64,000 nucleotides of DNA from Gottschalkia acidurici 9a (GCF_000299355.1 NC_018664.1:1658380-1722379), one strand, 5' to 3'; shown: positions 45,491-56,232, counted from the first letter of the stretch. Made by a program: numbers and translations. Notes: generated by a model from the letters alone, not told the origin.

Positions 45491-48400
45491 CTAACTTACT
45501 TGTCCTATTTCTTTGTCTGATAATTTTACTGATACTAATTTACTTATACCTTCTTCCTCCATAGTTACACCGTATAGCGAATCTGCTCCCTCCATAGTTC
45601 CTTTTCTATGGGTTATAACTATAAACTGAGTTGAATCCGAAAACTCTCTTAAGTATTCTGCATATCTATATACATTTGCATCATCAAGGGCAGCCTCTAT
45701 TTCATCTAGTACACAGAAAGGTGTAGGCTTAGTCTTAAGTATAGCAAATAAAAGTGCAATTGCAGTTAATGCTCTCTCTCCACCTGAAAGTAATGAAAGA
45801 TTTTGAAGTTTTTTACCTGGTGGCTGAGCTACTATCTCTATTCCACATGATAGTATATTTTCTTCATCTTGCAAGTACACATCTGCCTTTCCTCCACCAA
45901 ATAGTTTTGCAAAGACTTCTATAAAATTGCTTCTTATAATATAAAAGTTTTCTTTAAACTGTTCCTTCATTTTAGCATCCATATCTTTTATAACTAAATT
46001 TAAAGATTCCTTAGCCTCTATTAAATCATCTCTTTGACTAGTCAGAAATTCATGTCTTTCTTTTATATTCTTATACTCTTCTATAGCATTTAAGTTTATA
46101 TTTCCTAATGATTTTATAATATTTTTTAATTCCTTAATCTCATTTTGAATTTCATTGAAATTTTCTACTTCAATTTTATAATCTAAAGCCATTTGAAAAG
46201 ATAACTCATACTCATCCCACATCTTATTATTATAGTTTTCATATTGAATATTATATCTTTCGAATTTAAGTTCTAGTGTATTCTTTCCCTTTTCAAGCTC
46301 ACTTACTCTTTCATTAATTTCATTTAACTTTTGTTCCTCGTTTAAATGAGACTGAACAAAATTATTCTTATCGGCTCTTATATCATTAAGTTTAAGCTCA
46401 TAATCTCTAAATAAATCTGAAAATGAATTTTTTTCATCAATACTTTCTTTCTGTTTTAGTTGTAGGTCTTCTATATCCTTTAAAGTTTTATCTTTCTCTA
46501 TTGACTTACTGTCTATATTGCTTAAGGACTCTTTTTTATTCTCTTCTAGTCTATTTAAAGTTTGAATTATGTTCTTAAATTCTTGTTCTAAGGATGCCTT
46601 ATCCACTCTTAATTCTGTGATTTCTTTCCAAAGGTTGTCCTTCTTGATTTTTTCACTTTCAAAAGATTTCATATGTTCTTCTATATTTTTTTGTGTTATA
46701 TTATTCTGATTTTTTAAATCTTCCAACTCTTTATCTATAAAGTCTGTATCTTTTACTATACTTATACTTTCTTCTATCAAACTTTTTTGTTCTAATAGAT
46801 ATTTATCTATCATGTTTTTATTTTTTTCTTTTTCATCATGATTCTGGGCATATTTATTTTCTATTTTAGCTAGTAAAAGTTTTATATCTGCTATATTATT
46901 GTCTTCTTCCACTAATTTATTTTCTAGAGTTTTTATATTGCTTTCTAAATCTTTCTGTAGTTCTGTTAGAGTTTCTTGTTCTTTGTTAAGTTCAATTATT
47001 TCTGATTCTAACTCTTTTATCTGTCTTTCTCTACCTAGAAGATTTGTATTTCCTGTATTTAAACTTCCACCAGTCATAGATCCACCTGGGTTTAAAACGT
47101 CACCATCTAAAGATACTATTTTTAGTGAGTAGTTGCACATCTTTGATACTTTTATACCATCTTCAATATCATTTACTACTATAACTCTTCCTAATAAATA
47201 CTCTATTATTCCAGTATATTCTTCATTATATTTTAAAAGTTCAGATGCAACTCCCACTACACCTTCTTGGTTTAATAATTTTTGTTCATTTGTATTTAAG
47301 TACCTTTTAGACATAGATGACATAGGAAGAAACGTTACTCTACCTAGCTTATTCTTCTTTAAATAATCTATTATATCTTTTGCTTTTTCTTGGGTCTCAG
47401 TTACTATATTTTGTATTGCAGATCCTAGTGCAACTTCTATTGCTTTTTCATATTTTTTAGGAGTAGATATAAGCTCGGCTAGTACTCCTCGTACGCCTTT
47501 TCCAAGGTTTTTATCTTTTTCACATGCTATTAAAGCATTTTTTACACTTCTGTAGTATCCTTCATATTCTTTTTTCATATCTTGAAGAAGCTTATAGTTA
47601 GATGTCTTACCCTGTAAATTTACTCTTATATTGTTTATATTTTTTGCCGTGTCTTCCATTCTTGAAAGTTCTTTATTCTTTTTATCATAAATTTCATTTC
47701 TATTCAGTAAAATAGCATTTAGTTTGTCTTTGTTACTAGCTATTTTCTCGCCATTATCAGATATATCTTTGTCAATTTTTTCTCCGTATTCATTTAATTG
47801 TTCTAATTCATCACTTATTTGGCTTAGTCTTCTTTCTATATTCTCTTTAAAAGAATTAAGACTATTTATTTTGCTTTTTTTATCTGCTATTAGGTTGAAT
47901 ACTTCTATTACATGACTTTTTCTATCCTCTATATATTTTTCTTTTGTTTCTATTTCTTTAGTTAGTTCTTTAAATTCATTGTCTTTTGCATTGAGCTTTT
48001 CGTTAAATCCAAGTATTTTATTATCTAATTCTAATTTTTTTTCTTCATTTTCTTTTATTTGATTTTCTATTTCCTCTACATTATTTTTGAGGCTTTTCAT
48101 TTCCTCTTCATATCTATTAACTTCTTTATTAAGATATAATATTTTTTCATTAATTAACTTTATTTCACTATCCTTTTTTTCAATGTTATTCTTAGCGTCA
48201 TATTTGTTACTTTGTATCTTTTCTATATTAAAGTCCATTTTTTCAATTTCTTTTTTTATTAAATTATATTTGCTCTCAATTTCAGTCTTGCTTTTTTTGC
48301 TACTCTGAAGTTGATCTATTACTAGATCTTTCTGAGTGTCTATTTGATTTAGCTCTTCTTTTATTCTTTCTATCTCTCTTATATATGTGTTTATTTGTAG

Positions 48401-49072
48401 CTTTTTTAATTTCTCAGATACTTCTTTGTACTTTATAGCTTTTTCAGATTGACTCTTTAATGGATCTATTTGTTTCTCTATTTCATTTACTATATCATCT
48501 ATTCTTAAAAGATTTTCCTGAGTTCTTTCTAACTTTTTCTCTGCTTCTTCTTTTCTAGTTTTATATTTAACTATACCAGCAGCTTCTTCAAATATATTTC
48601 TTCTGTCTTCAGACTTTGTACTTAATATCTCATCGATTCTACCTTGTCCTACTATAGAGTAGCCATCTTTTCCAACACCAGTGTCCATAAAAAGTTCTTT
48701 TATATCTTTAAGTCTACATGAGGTTTTGTTTATATAGTATTCACTTTCTCCTGACCTAAAAACTCTTCTTGTTACACTAACCTCTGAATATTCCACTGGC
48801 AATCTACCACTACTATTGTCAAGAACAAGTGTCACTTCTGCAAATCCTAAAGGCTTTCTTTTATCAGTTCCAGCAAATACAACATCCTCCATTTTACTTC
48901 CGCGAAGAGATTTTATACTTTGTTCTCCTAGCACCCATCTTATGGAGTCTGAAATATTGCTCTTTCCACTTCCATTAGGTCCTACTACGCCTGTAATTCC
49001 ACCTTGAAACTCTATCTCAGTTTTTTGTGCGAATGACTTAAATCCCTGAATTTCTATTTTCTTAAGAAACAA
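45491..49072 (-). CDS. smc: Chromosome segregation protein SMC
   Basis: An 1193-residue SMC, which with ScpA/ScpB organises the chromosome. The N-terminal ATPase half has GPNGSGKSNISDSIRWVLGEQ. Long coiled coils flank a hinge at about 515-680 (GVRGVLAELISTPKKYEKAIEVALG, GGSMTGGSLNTGNTNLLGR). The C-terminal signature is LSGGERALTAIALLFAIL with Walker B FCVLDEIEAALDD. The start is a TTG at 49072 with AAGGGG seven bases upstream. Confidence 0.97.
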   Translation of the reverse strand: MFLKKIEIQGFKSFAQKTEIEFQGGITGVVGPNGSGKSNISDSIRWVLGEQSIKSLRGSKMEDVVFAGTDKRKPLGFAEVTLVLDNSSGRLPVEYSEVSVTRRVFRSGESEYYINKTSCRLKDIKELFMDTGVGKDGYSIVGQGRIDEILSTKSEDRRNIFEEAAGIVKYKTRKEEAEKKLERTQENLLRIDDIVNEIEKQIDPLKSQSEKAIKYKEVSEKLKKLQINTYIREIERIKEELNQIDTQKDLVIDQLQSSKKSKTEIESKYNLIKKEIEKMDFNIEKIQSNKYDAKNNIEKKDSEIKLINEKILYLNKEVNRYEEEMKSLKNNVEEIENQIKENEEKKLELDNKILGFNEKLNAKDNEFKELTKEIETKEKYIEDRKSHVIEVFNLIADKKSKINSLNSFKENIERRLSQISDELEQLNEYGEKIDKDISDNGEKIASNKDKLNAILLNRNEIYDKKNKELSRMEDTAKNINNIRVNLQGKTSNYKLLQDMKKEYEGYYRSVKNALIACEKDKNLGKGVRGVLAELISTPKKYEKAIEVALGSAIQNIVTETQEKAKDIIDYLKKNKLGRVTFLPMSSMSKRYLNTNEQKLLNQEGVVGVASELLKYNEEYTGIIEYLLGRVIVVNDIEDGIKVSKMCNYSLKIVSLDGDVLNPGGSMTGGSLNTGNTNLLGRERQIKELESEIIELNKEQETLTELQKDLESNIKTLENKLVEEDNNIADIKLLLAKIENKYAQNHDEKEKNKNMIDKYLLEQKSLIEESISIVKDTDFIDKELEDLKNQNNITQKNIEEHMKSFESEKIKKDNLWKEITELRVDKASLEQEFKNIIQTLNRLEENKKESLSNIDSKSIEKDKTLKDIEDLQLKQKESIDEKNSFSDLFRDYELKLNDIRADKNNFVQSHLNEEQKLNEINERVSELEKGKNTLELKFERYNIQYENYNNKMWDEYELSFQMALDYKIEVENFNEIQNEIKELKNIIKSLGNINLNAIEEYKNIKERHEFLTSQRDDLIEAKESLNLVIKDMDAKMKEQFKENFYIIRSNFIEVFAKLFGGGKADVYLQDEENILSCGIEIVAQPPGKKLQNLSLLSGGERALTAIALLFAILKTKPTPFCVLDEIEAALDDANVYRYAEYLREFSDSTQFIVITHRKGTMEGADSLYGVTMEEEGISKLVSVKLSDKEIGQVS

Positions 49073-49088
49073 ACTCCCACCCCTTTAT

Positions 49089-50177
49089 CTAGCAGTATTT
49101 CTTAGATTCTAAATACTCTCTTATATGTTGTTTCCTATTTATATTGTATTTTTTCTCACCGTCGATTATATCAAAACTATCTTTAGAAGCTTCTAGCCCT
49201 ATTGTGCTAACTTTCTTCAATCTATATCTATCTTTAATCATCTTTATATTGATAGATTTTTGTCCAACAATATTTGATACTTCTTTCTTACTTATATTTA
49301 TTCTTATACTGCTAGTTGTAATGTTTATTTTGTCTAGCGATTGTAATAATATAAGTCTATATATATTTGATTCTACTAGTTGTCTAAACGATGGATGAAA
49401 AGGTCCTCCTATAACAGATTCACTTTCTGAACTTATTATGTCTGTAGGTTGTAGTCCTATTCTTATCACATTAACGTCATTAAGTTCAAACAACATGAGA
49501 AGGTCACTGCATATATTTATGGACTCCTCTAATGATATAGGCAAGTATTCTCCTATTTCGTACAACTTTTCTAGATAAGTATCTTTTACTATTAGTGTTG
49601 GATATATCCTCACTAAGTCTGGTTTTAGCTTTATTAGTTCTTTAGCTGTATTTATTGACTTCTCACCATTATCTCCTGGAAGACCAACCATCATTTGAAG
49701 ACCTAGTTTGAATCCAAAGTCTTTTATAAGCTTAGAAGACTTATATACATCATCTTGAGAATGCCCTCTGTTACTTTTATATAATACTTCTGTATCCATG
49801 GATTGTACTCCCAGCTCTATTATATCTACACCGTAATTTTTAAGAAGATTCAGTTCTTCTATGTCTATATAGTCTGGCCTAGTTGACAATCTTATTCTAT
49901 CTATTAATCCTTGTTTTTTATATTTATAAGCCGCATTTAGTAGTTCCCGTTGGATATTTCTGTCTATTCCAGTAAAGCTACCACCATAAAAAGCTACTTC
50001 TAACCTCTCATTGCTCTCTGGTATAGTTTCTAAATAACTTTTTATAGTGTTGTCAACATCTTTACTAGTTATATCAGTACTTACGCCTGTAATTTTTTTC
50101 TGATTACAAAACACACAATCATGAGGACATCCTACATGAGGCACAAATATAGGTATAATATGATGTTTATTACTCAT
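49089..50177 (-). CDS. Elp3-like radical SAM protein
   Basis: A 362-residue radical SAM enzyme with the iron-sulfur triad in GCPHDCVFCNQKKITG (Cys-x3-Cys-x2-Cys at about 17-24). The barrel has EVAFYGGSFTGIDR and ELGVQSMD. It resembles the radical SAM half of Elp3 but lacks a clear acetyltransferase domain. In clostridia it is regularly found between rnc and smc; its substrate is unknown. Its start overlaps the rnc end by eight bases. Confidence 0.85.
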   Translation of the reverse strand: MSNKHHIIPIFVPHVGCPHDCVFCNQKKITGVSTDITSKDVDNTIKSYLETIPESNERLEVAFYGGSFTGIDRNIQRELLNAAYKYKKQGLIDRIRLSTRPDYIDIEELNLLKNYGVDIIELGVQSMDTEVLYKSNRGHSQDDVYKSSKLIKDFGFKLGLQMMVGLPGDNGEKSINTAKELIKLKPDLVRIYPTLIVKDTYLEKLYEIGEYLPISLEESINICSDLLMLFELNDVNVIRIGLQPTDIISSESESVIGGPFHPSFRQLVESNIYRLILLQSLDKINITTSSIRINISKKEVSNIVGQKSINIKMIKDRYRLKKVSTIGLEASKDSFDIIDGEKKYNINRKQHIREYLESKKYC

Positions 50178-50895
50178 TATTATCTTCCATTCTATTTATA
50201 GCAGATCTAGCAGCATCTTGCTCCGCTTCTTTTTTGCTTTTACCAATTCCTTTTCCAAGAACTTCATCCTTTACTAGCACTTCTGTATGAAATATCTTGT
50301 TATGATCTGGACCTTCTTCTAATACTACCCTGTACTCAATTTTACACTTAATCTTTTTTTGTAGTAATTCTTGTAAATGTGTTTTATGATCTATAAATAA
50401 CTCTACTCCATTTACTGCATTTTCAATTACAGGAGTCAGATATTTTAATACAAAAGTTTTAGCACTCTCTATTTTTCCATCAAGATAAATAGCTCCTATA
50501 AGTGCTTCAAAAGCATCTGCTAATATAGACACCCTTTCTCTACCGCCTGTAGCCTCTTCCCCTTTTCCTAAAAGTAAATACTTGCCTAAGTCTATTTGTC
50601 TAGCTATATAAGATAATGAGGGTTCGCAGACAACTGTTGCTCTTAATTTTGTTAAATCTCCTTCCGGATAATTAGGATATTTTATAAATATATATTCACT
50701 CACTACAAGTCCAAGTATGGAGTCTCCTAAAAATTCTAATCTTTCATTGTAAACTATTTTTTGTTTTTTATGCTCATTGGCATAAGAGCTATGTGTTAAA
50801 GCCCAATTTAATAAGTGAATATCAGAAAATTTGTATTCTGTTTTTTCCTGTATCTCCTTTAAAAGAATTTCTCTTGTATCAATTTTTCTTAACAT
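50170..50895 (-). CDS. rnc: Ribonuclease III
   Basis: A 241-residue RNase III that cuts double-stranded RNA and rRNA precursors. The catalytic signature is NERLEFLGDSILGLVVSEYIF; the second acidic motif is LADAFEALIGAIYLDG. A C-terminal dsRNA-binding domain starts near DHKTHLQELLQKK. I use the ATG at 50895 since the GGAGGAG site lies between it and a TTG at 50907. Confidence 0.95.
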   Translation of the reverse strand: MLRKIDTREILLKEIQEKTEYKFSDIHLLNWALTHSSYANEHKKQKIVYNERLEFLGDSILGLVVSEYIFIKYPNYPEGDLTKLRATVVCEPSLSYIARQIDLGKYLLLGKGEEATGGRERVSILADAFEALIGAIYLDGKIESAKTFVLKYLTPVIENAVNGVELFIDHKTHLQELLQKKIKCKIEYRVVLEEGPDHNKIFHTEVLVKDEVLGKGIGKSKKEAEQDAARSAINRMEDNNE

Positions 50896-50948
50896 ATACT
50901 CCTCCAATTGTATTTATATATTACTTACTATCTATTTTACCACAAAAC

Positions 50949-50988
50949 CAAGGCTAGATACGTTTTTTTAAACACATCTAGCCTTATT
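50949..50988 (-). terminator. Terminator after fabF
   Basis: AAGGCTAGAT and ATCTAGCCTT form a 10-bp stem with a long A/T loop. In the minus direction it is followed by GGTTTTGTGG, a weak T run. It likely ends the fatty-acid operon before rnc. Confidence 0.65.
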
Positions 50989-50990
50989 TT

Positions 50991-52232
50991 TTATTCATAT
51001 CTTTTAAATAAAACAGTTGCATTGTGACCGCCAAATCCCAATGAGTTTGACATTGCATACTTAACTTCTTGATGAATTCCAACATTAGGTACATATTTTA
51101 AATCACAAGATTCATCTTCATTCTTATAGTTTATTGTTGGAGGTATATAGCCTCTTTCTATGGCTAATGCACATATACAACCTTCTACACCACCAGCAGC
51201 ACCTAATAAGTGTCCTGTCATCGACTTAGTTGAACTAACTTTTAACTTGTCATATGCGTGGTCTTTGAAAACCGTTTTTATTGCAGCCGTTTCAAATTTG
51301 TCATTATATTCTGTTGAAGTTCCATGAGCATTTATATAATCTACTTCTTCTGGACTTACTCCACCATCTTCTAATGCCATCTTCATAGATTTTACAGCAC
51401 CTACTCCACCTTCTGCAGGAGTAGTTATATGATGTGCGTCACATGTAACCCCATATCCTACAACTTCTGCATATATTTTAGCACCTCTTTTTAGTGCATG
51501 TTCAAGTTCTTCTAGTATTAAAATTCCAGCACCTTCACCCATTACAAAGCCATCTCTTTCTTTATCAAAAGGTCTACTAGCTTCTTGTGGGTTATCATTA
51601 TTTGTAGATAATGCCTTCATAGCAGAGAATCCACCGAGTGACATTGGAGTTATTGGTGCTTCTGTACCACCACTTATTATTACATCAGCTTCTCCTCTTT
51701 GAATAGCTCTAAATGAGTCTCCTATAGAGTTAGTAGATGATGCACATGCCGTAACTATAGTTTCATTTATCCCTTGTGCTCCAAACGCTATAGCAACTTG
51801 TCCTGCAGCCATGTTCCCTATCATCATAGGAATAAAAAATGGACTAATTCTTCTTGGACCTTTCTCCTTATATTTTTCAGACTGTTCCTCGAAAGTTTCT
51901 ATTCCACCTATTCCTGTACCAAGTATTACTCCAAATCTTTCAGCGTTAATACTGCTTATATCTAGTTTAGCATCTTCTATAGCTATTTTACTTCCAACCA
52001 CAGCATATTGCGTAAATCTATCCATTTTTTTAGCTTCTTTTTTATCTATATAATCTTCAGGGTTAAAATTTTTCACTTCTCCAGCTATAGTAGTAGTAAA
52101 TCCTTCCGTGTTAAATCTAGTTATTTTATCTATTCCACTCTTTCCCTCTAGTAAAGAATTGAAAAGTTCTTCTTTACCTATTCCTATAGGACTTAAAACA
52201 CCTATTCCTGTAATTACTACTCTCTTCTTCAT
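50991..52232 (-). CDS. fabF: 3-oxoacyl-ACP synthase II FabF
   Basis: A 413-residue KAS II that elongates acyl-ACP with malonyl-ACP. The active-site Cys163 is in [10 protein letters not shown], and the two histidines are in [12 protein letters not shown] and [15 protein letters not shown]. The N-terminus [16 protein letters not shown] is canonical. It is last in the FapR-headed operon, separated from acpP by a hairpin. Confidence 0.97.
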   Translation of the reverse strand: MKKRVVITGIGVLSPIGIGKEELFNSLLEGKSGIDKITRFNTEGFTTTIAGEVKNFNPEDYIDKKEAKKMDRFTQYAVVGSKIAIEDAKLDISSINAERFGVILGTGIGGIETFEEQSEKYKEKGPRRISPFFIPMMIGNMAAGQVAIAFGAQGINETIVTACASSTNSIGDSFRAIQRGEADVIISGGTEAPITPMSLGGFSAMKALSTNNDNPQEASRPFDKERDGFVMGEGAGILILEELEHALKRGAKIYAEVVGYGVTCDAHHITTPAEGGVGAVKSMKMALEDGGVSPEEVDYINAHGTSTEYNDKFETAAIKTVFKDHAYDKLKVSSTKSMTGHLLGAAGGVEGCICALAIERGYIPPTINYKNEDESCDLKYVPNVGIHQEVKYAMSNSLGFGGHNATVLFKRYE

Positions 52233-52270
52233 TATTTCCCCCCTATAAAAGTATATCGTCTATTTTTAAA

Positions 52271-52290
52271 GTCCCGATAAATATCGGGAC
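52271..52290 (-). promoter_or_regulatory. Hairpin between acpP and fabF
   Basis: GTCCCGATA and TATCGGGAC make a 9-bp GC-rich stem with a tiny AA loop, the strongest stem in this AT-rich operon. On the minus strand it is followed by TTTAAAAATAG. It may protect the acpP message or cause partial termination so that acyl carrier protein exceeds FabF. Confidence 0.65.
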
Positions 52291-52309
52291 CTCTTCTCTA
52301 AATTTACTA

Positions 52310-52537
52310 TTAAGCGTTGTTTTGAATATAGTCTACTGCATCCTTCACAGTTGCTATCTTTTCAGCCTCTTCATCTGGAATTTCTATATCAAATTCATCT
52401 TCAATAGCCATTATAAGTTCAACAACATCTAAAGAATCAGCCTCTAAATCGTCTTGGAATGAAGATTCTAATGCAATTTCTTCTTCTTCAACGTCTAATT
52501 GTTCTGATATTAACTTTTTCACTTTTTCTAATATCAC
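52310..52537 (-). CDS. acpP: Acyl carrier protein
   Basis: A 75-residue acidic protein. Ser35 in the [16 protein letters not shown] motif carries the phosphopantetheine arm. It carries growing acyl chains for the surrounding Fab enzymes and PlsX. Confidence 0.98.
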   Translation of the reverse strand: MILEKVKKLISEQLDVEEEEIALESSFQDDLEADSLDVVELIMAIEDEFDIEIPDEEAEKIATVKDAVDYIQNNA

Positions 52538-52585
52538 TCAAAACACCTCCCTTCATAAATTCTTTTTTATTATAATATATTTAAT

Positions 52586-53323
52586 TTATATAAACAATCC
52601 ACCATCTACTACTAAAACTTGACCCGTAATATATTTTGACATATCGCTTGCTAAAAATGCAACTGTATCAGCTATGTCTTCAATATCTCCTAGTCTTCCT
52701 AATGGAATGTTTGCTAAGTAACCTTCTATAATCTTATCATCTAACTTATCTGTCATATCTGACTTTATAAATCCTGGTGCCACAGCATTTACTCTTATAT
52801 TTTTCTTAGCAACTTCTTTGGCTAAAGATTTTGTAAATCCTATAAGTCCAGCTTTAGATGCAGAATAGTTACACTGACCTGCATTTCCAGCTACTCCCAC
52901 TACAGAAGCCATATTTATTATACTACAAATTTTTTGTTTTAGCATAGGTCTTATTAATGATTTTGTCATATTGAAGCTTCCTTTTAAGTTTATATTCATA
53001 ACACTATCCCAGTCTTCTTCCGACATCTTCATTAATAAATTGTCTCTAGTTATGCCTGCATTATTAACCAGTATATCTACTTTTCCAAACTCTTTCAATA
53101 CTTCCGACACAACTTCATTTGTTTCTTCCATTTTAGACACATCAGCTTTTAATGAGATTGCTTTTCTACCCAACTTTTCTATTTCCTCTACTACTTGTTC
53201 ACTAGTATTTATATCTACTATAGCTATATCAGCACCCAAGCTTGCTAACTTTAAAGCTACAGCTTTACCTATACCTCTAGATCCACCTGTAACTAATGCT
53301 ACTTTATCTTTTAAACTTATCAT
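52586..53323 (-). CDS. fabG: 3-oxoacyl-ACP reductase FabG
   Basis: A 245-residue short-chain dehydrogenase that reduces 3-oxoacyl-ACP with NADPH. Nucleotide motif TGGSRGIGKA, NNAG motif, and catalytic YxxxK in CNYSASKAGLIGFTKSLA. C-terminal GQVLVVDGG is typical. Confidence 0.97.
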   Translation of the reverse strand: MISLKDKVALVTGGSRGIGKAVALKLASLGADIAIVDINTSEQVVEEIEKLGRKAISLKADVSKMEETNEVVSEVLKEFGKVDILVNNAGITRDNLLMKMSEEDWDSVMNINLKGSFNMTKSLIRPMLKQKICSIINMASVVGVAGNAGQCNYSASKAGLIGFTKSLAKEVAKKNIRVNAVAPGFIKSDMTDKLDDKIIEGYLANIPLGRLGDIEDIADTVAFLASDMSKYITGQVLVVDGGLFI

Positions 53324-53335
53324 TCTTCTCCCCCT

Positions 53336-54280
53336 TTATTTGAAAGAGTCTAATGTATTTTTCAAAGACTCTATGTCTTCAACATTAAAGCAGTTTGCAT
53401 TTGCTTTATTTTTCTTAGCTATTTTCTTTACAAAAGCTGTTAATGTTTTACCTGGTCCTATTTCTATAAAATTATCTACTCCATCTTTCAGCATTAGTTC
53501 TATAGTGTCTTCCCAAAGAACAGAGCTTGAAACTTGGTTAATCAGTAATTCTTTAACTTCACTTTCATTATTTATATAATTACCAGTCACATTAGATATT
53601 GTTTTTATATTTAGCGGAGTTATATTTATTTGATCAAGTTCTTTTTTTAGTTTTTCACCTGCAGGTTTTAATAAGCTACAATGAAAAGGTGCACTTACTG
53701 GCAAAATTACTGCTCTTTTAGCTCCCTTTTCTTTAGCAATTTTAACTGCATCTTCTATAGCTTTTATCTCTCCTGACAGTACTATTTGACCAGGACAATT
53801 ATAATTGGCTCCTTCTACTATACCTGATTTACTAGCTTCAGATATAACTTCTTCCACAACATCTCTATCTAACCCTAGTATTGCGGCCATAGTACCTTTT
53901 CCTTCAGGAACAGCTTCCTGCATATACTTTCCTCTTTTTTGAACTAACTTAACTGCTTCTTTGAAGTCTAAAGCTCCACTATAGACTAATGAAGCATATT
54001 CACCCAGGCTTAGTCCTGCTGTTACATCTGCTTTTATTCCTTCTGACTCTAGTATTTTTAGCATTGCTATAGAAGTAGTCAATATTGCGGGTTGTGTATT
54101 TTCTGTTTTCACTAGTTCTTCGTCAGGTCCATTGAAGCAAATATCTTTTATATTAAGTCCAAGAGCATCATTGGCAATATCAAATATCTCATTTGCTTTT
54201 TCATAATTATCTGATATTTCTTTTCCCATTCCTACATATTGTGCTCCTTGGCCAGGAAATAAAAATGCTATTTTACTCAT
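53336..54280 (-). CDS. fabD: Malonyl-CoA:ACP transacylase FabD
   Basis: A 314-residue acyltransferase that loads malonyl groups on ACP. The nucleophile serine is in AGLSLGEYASLVYSGAL. The N-terminal FLFPGQGAQYVGMGKE and the PVSAPFHCSLLKPA histidine motif are present. It lies between fabK and fabG. Confidence 0.97.
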   Translation of the reverse strand: MSKIAFLFPGQGAQYVGMGKEISDNYEKANEIFDIANDALGLNIKDICFNGPDEELVKTENTQPAILTTSIAMLKILESEGIKADVTAGLSLGEYASLVYSGALDFKEAVKLVQKRGKYMQEAVPEGKGTMAAILGLDRDVVEEVISEASKSGIVEGANYNCPGQIVLSGEIKAIEDAVKIAKEKGAKRAVILPVSAPFHCSLLKPAGEKLKKELDQINITPLNIKTISNVTGNYINNESEVKELLINQVSSSVLWEDTIELMLKDGVDNFIEIGPGKTLTAFVKKIAKKNKANANCFNVEDIESLKNTLDSFK

Positions 54281-54290
54281 TTTCTCACTC

Positions 54291-55229
54291 CTATATGTTT
54301 ATTAGTGTATTTCTAATTTCAATGGCTTCAGATATTATATCTGATACGACTTCTTCACAACTTTTAATATCTTTTATAAGTCCACTTATTTGTCCAGCCA
54401 TAATAGTACCGTTATCTATATCTCCTTCTATAACAGCTTTTCTTAAAGCACCCGCTCCAAATTCAGTCAGTTCCTCTAGATCTAGATTGCCTTTTTCTAA
54501 ATCTAAAAATCTTTTAGTAAATTTATTTTTTATAGCTCTAACAGGATGACCCGTGCTTCTTCCAGTGACTATAGCATCTCTATCCCCTGCCTTTAATATA
54601 ACTTGTTTAAAATTATCATGAGCTACACATTCATTAGTACATACAAATCTAGTTCCTATTTGTACTCCTTTGGCACCTAATGCTAAAGCTGCAATAAGTC
54701 CTCTTCCATCAGCTATTCCACCTGCAGCTATAACAGGTATTTTAACCGCATCTACAATTTGAGGAAGTAAAGTCATAGTTGTTAGTTCTCCTATATGACC
54801 TCCAGCCTCCGTTCCTTCTACTATAATAGCATCTGCTCCCACTTTTTCCATTCTTTTAGCTAAAGCTACAGTAGGCACTACAGGGATTACTTTAGTTCCT
54901 ATTTCTTTAAATTTATCTATGTATTTCCCTGGATTTCCAGCTCCTGTTGTAATAACTGGAACTTTTTCTTCTAAAAGCAATTCTATAACTTCTTCCACAT
55001 GTGGTGAAAGAAGCATAACATTTACTCCATAAGGCTTATCTGTTATTTGTCTTACTTTTTTTATTTCTTCTTTTATAACGCTAGCTGGAGCGTGTCCACA
55101 ACCTATAATTCCAAGACCTCCGGCATTAGAAACAGCTCCTGCTAGTTCAGCTGTAGCAGCCCAAGCCATACCGCCTTGAATTATAGGATATTTGATATTT
55201 AAAATATCACATATTTCTGTTCTAAACAT
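54291..55229 (-). CDS. fabK: Enoyl-ACP reductase II FabK (FMN-dependent)
   Basis: A 312-residue protein of the nitronate monooxygenase-like FabK family (NIKYPIIQGGMAWAATAELAGAVSNAGGLGIIG, IVEGTEAGGHIGELTTMTLLPQ, AAGGIADGRGL). It performs the last step of each elongation cycle and replaces FabI. The true start is probably the ATG at 55229 behind AGGAGGGGG rather than an in-frame ATG upstream. Confidence 0.95.
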   Translation of the reverse strand: MFRTEICDILNIKYPIIQGGMAWAATAELAGAVSNAGGLGIIGCGHAPASVIKEEIKKVRQITDKPYGVNVMLLSPHVEEVIELLLEEKVPVITTGAGNPGKYIDKFKEIGTKVIPVVPTVALAKRMEKVGADAIIVEGTEAGGHIGELTTMTLLPQIVDAVKIPVIAAGGIADGRGLIAALALGAKGVQIGTRFVCTNECVAHDNFKQVILKAGDRDAIVTGRSTGHPVRAIKNKFTKRFLDLEKGNLDLEELTEFGAGALRKAVIEGDIDNGTIMAGQISGLIKDIKSCEEVVSDIISEAIEIRNTLINI

Positions 55230-55239
55230 AATCCCCCTC

Positions 55240-56232
55240 CTATTTTCCATGCCATTTTAATGTAGAAGCACCCCAAGTTAAGCCTCCACCAAAGCCTACT
55301 AGTAAAATATTATCTCCATCATTTATTTTTCCTTCTCTCACAGCTTCATCTAAGGCTACTGGTATGGATGCTGCAGACATGTTTCCGTACCTGCTTAAGT
55401 TTACGTATACTTTTTCACTTGAAATTTTAAGTTTCTTAATTGCAGAATCTATAATTCTGGTATTTGCTTGATGAGGAATTAAGTAGTTTATATCTTCTGA
55501 TCTTAACTCACTTTTTTCTAGTACACTTTTAGAAACTTCTTCTATTTTTCTTACTGCAAATTTAAAGACTTCGCTTCCTTCCATCTTTAAATACTGTAGC
55601 CTTTCATCTAGTACTTCTTTAGTTATTGGACATTTAGAGCCTCCAGCTGGTACAAGTAAATGCTCTGCTCCACTTCCATCAGAACCTAGTTCTGTCTGTA
55701 AAATTCCTTTTCCCTCTGGAACTTCTCCTATAACTACAGCGCCTGCTCCATCTCCAAATAATATACAAGTACTTCTATCTTCCCAGTCCAATATTCTAGA
55801 CATAGACTCAGTTCCTATCAGTAGTATCCTCTTGTAAACCCCTGATTTTACAAAACTATAAGCAACTGAAAGTCCATAGATAAATCCCGAGCATGCTGCA
55901 GAAAGATCAAAGGCTGCCGCATTTCTACACCCTAACTTTTCTTGGACTATACAAGCTGTAGAAGGTGTAGTCATGTCTGGAGTCATTGTAGCAACTATAA
56001 TCAAATCTATATCTAAAGGAGTTAAATTTGATTGCTCTAGAGCCTTTTTAGAGGCCTCAACAGCCATGTCAGAAGAAGCTTTATCTTTCTCTAAGATTCT
56101 TCTTTCTTTTATTCCTGTTCTAGTAGTTATCCACTCATCTGAAGTATCTACTATCTTTTCTAAATCGAAATTGCTTAATATCTTTTCTGGAAGAAAACTT
56201 CCTGTTCCTACTATACCTATTCCCTTACTCAT
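55240..56232 (-). CDS. fabH: 3-oxoacyl-ACP synthase III FabH
   Basis: A 330-residue KAS III that starts chains from acetyl- or branched acyl-CoA. Active-site Cys114 in LSAACSGFIYG; His and Asn in IPHQANTRIID and VNLSRYGNMSAASIP. The ATG at 56232 follows GGGAGGG and overlaps the plsX stop; the GTG five codons earlier would lie ahead of that site. Confidence 0.97.
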   Translation of the reverse strand: MSKGIGIVGTGSFLPEKILSNFDLEKIVDTSDEWITTRTGIKERRILEKDKASSDMAVEASKKALEQSNLTPLDIDLIIVATMTPDMTTPSTACIVQEKLGCRNAAAFDLSAACSGFIYGLSVAYSFVKSGVYKRILLIGTESMSRILDWEDRSTCILFGDGAGAVVIGEVPEGKGILQTELGSDGSGAEHLLVPAGGSKCPITKEVLDERLQYLKMEGSEVFKFAVRKIEEVSKSVLEKSELRSEDINYLIPHQANTRIIDSAIKKLKISSEKVYVNLSRYGNMSAASIPVALDEAVREGKINDGDNILLVGFGGGLTWGASTLKWHGK

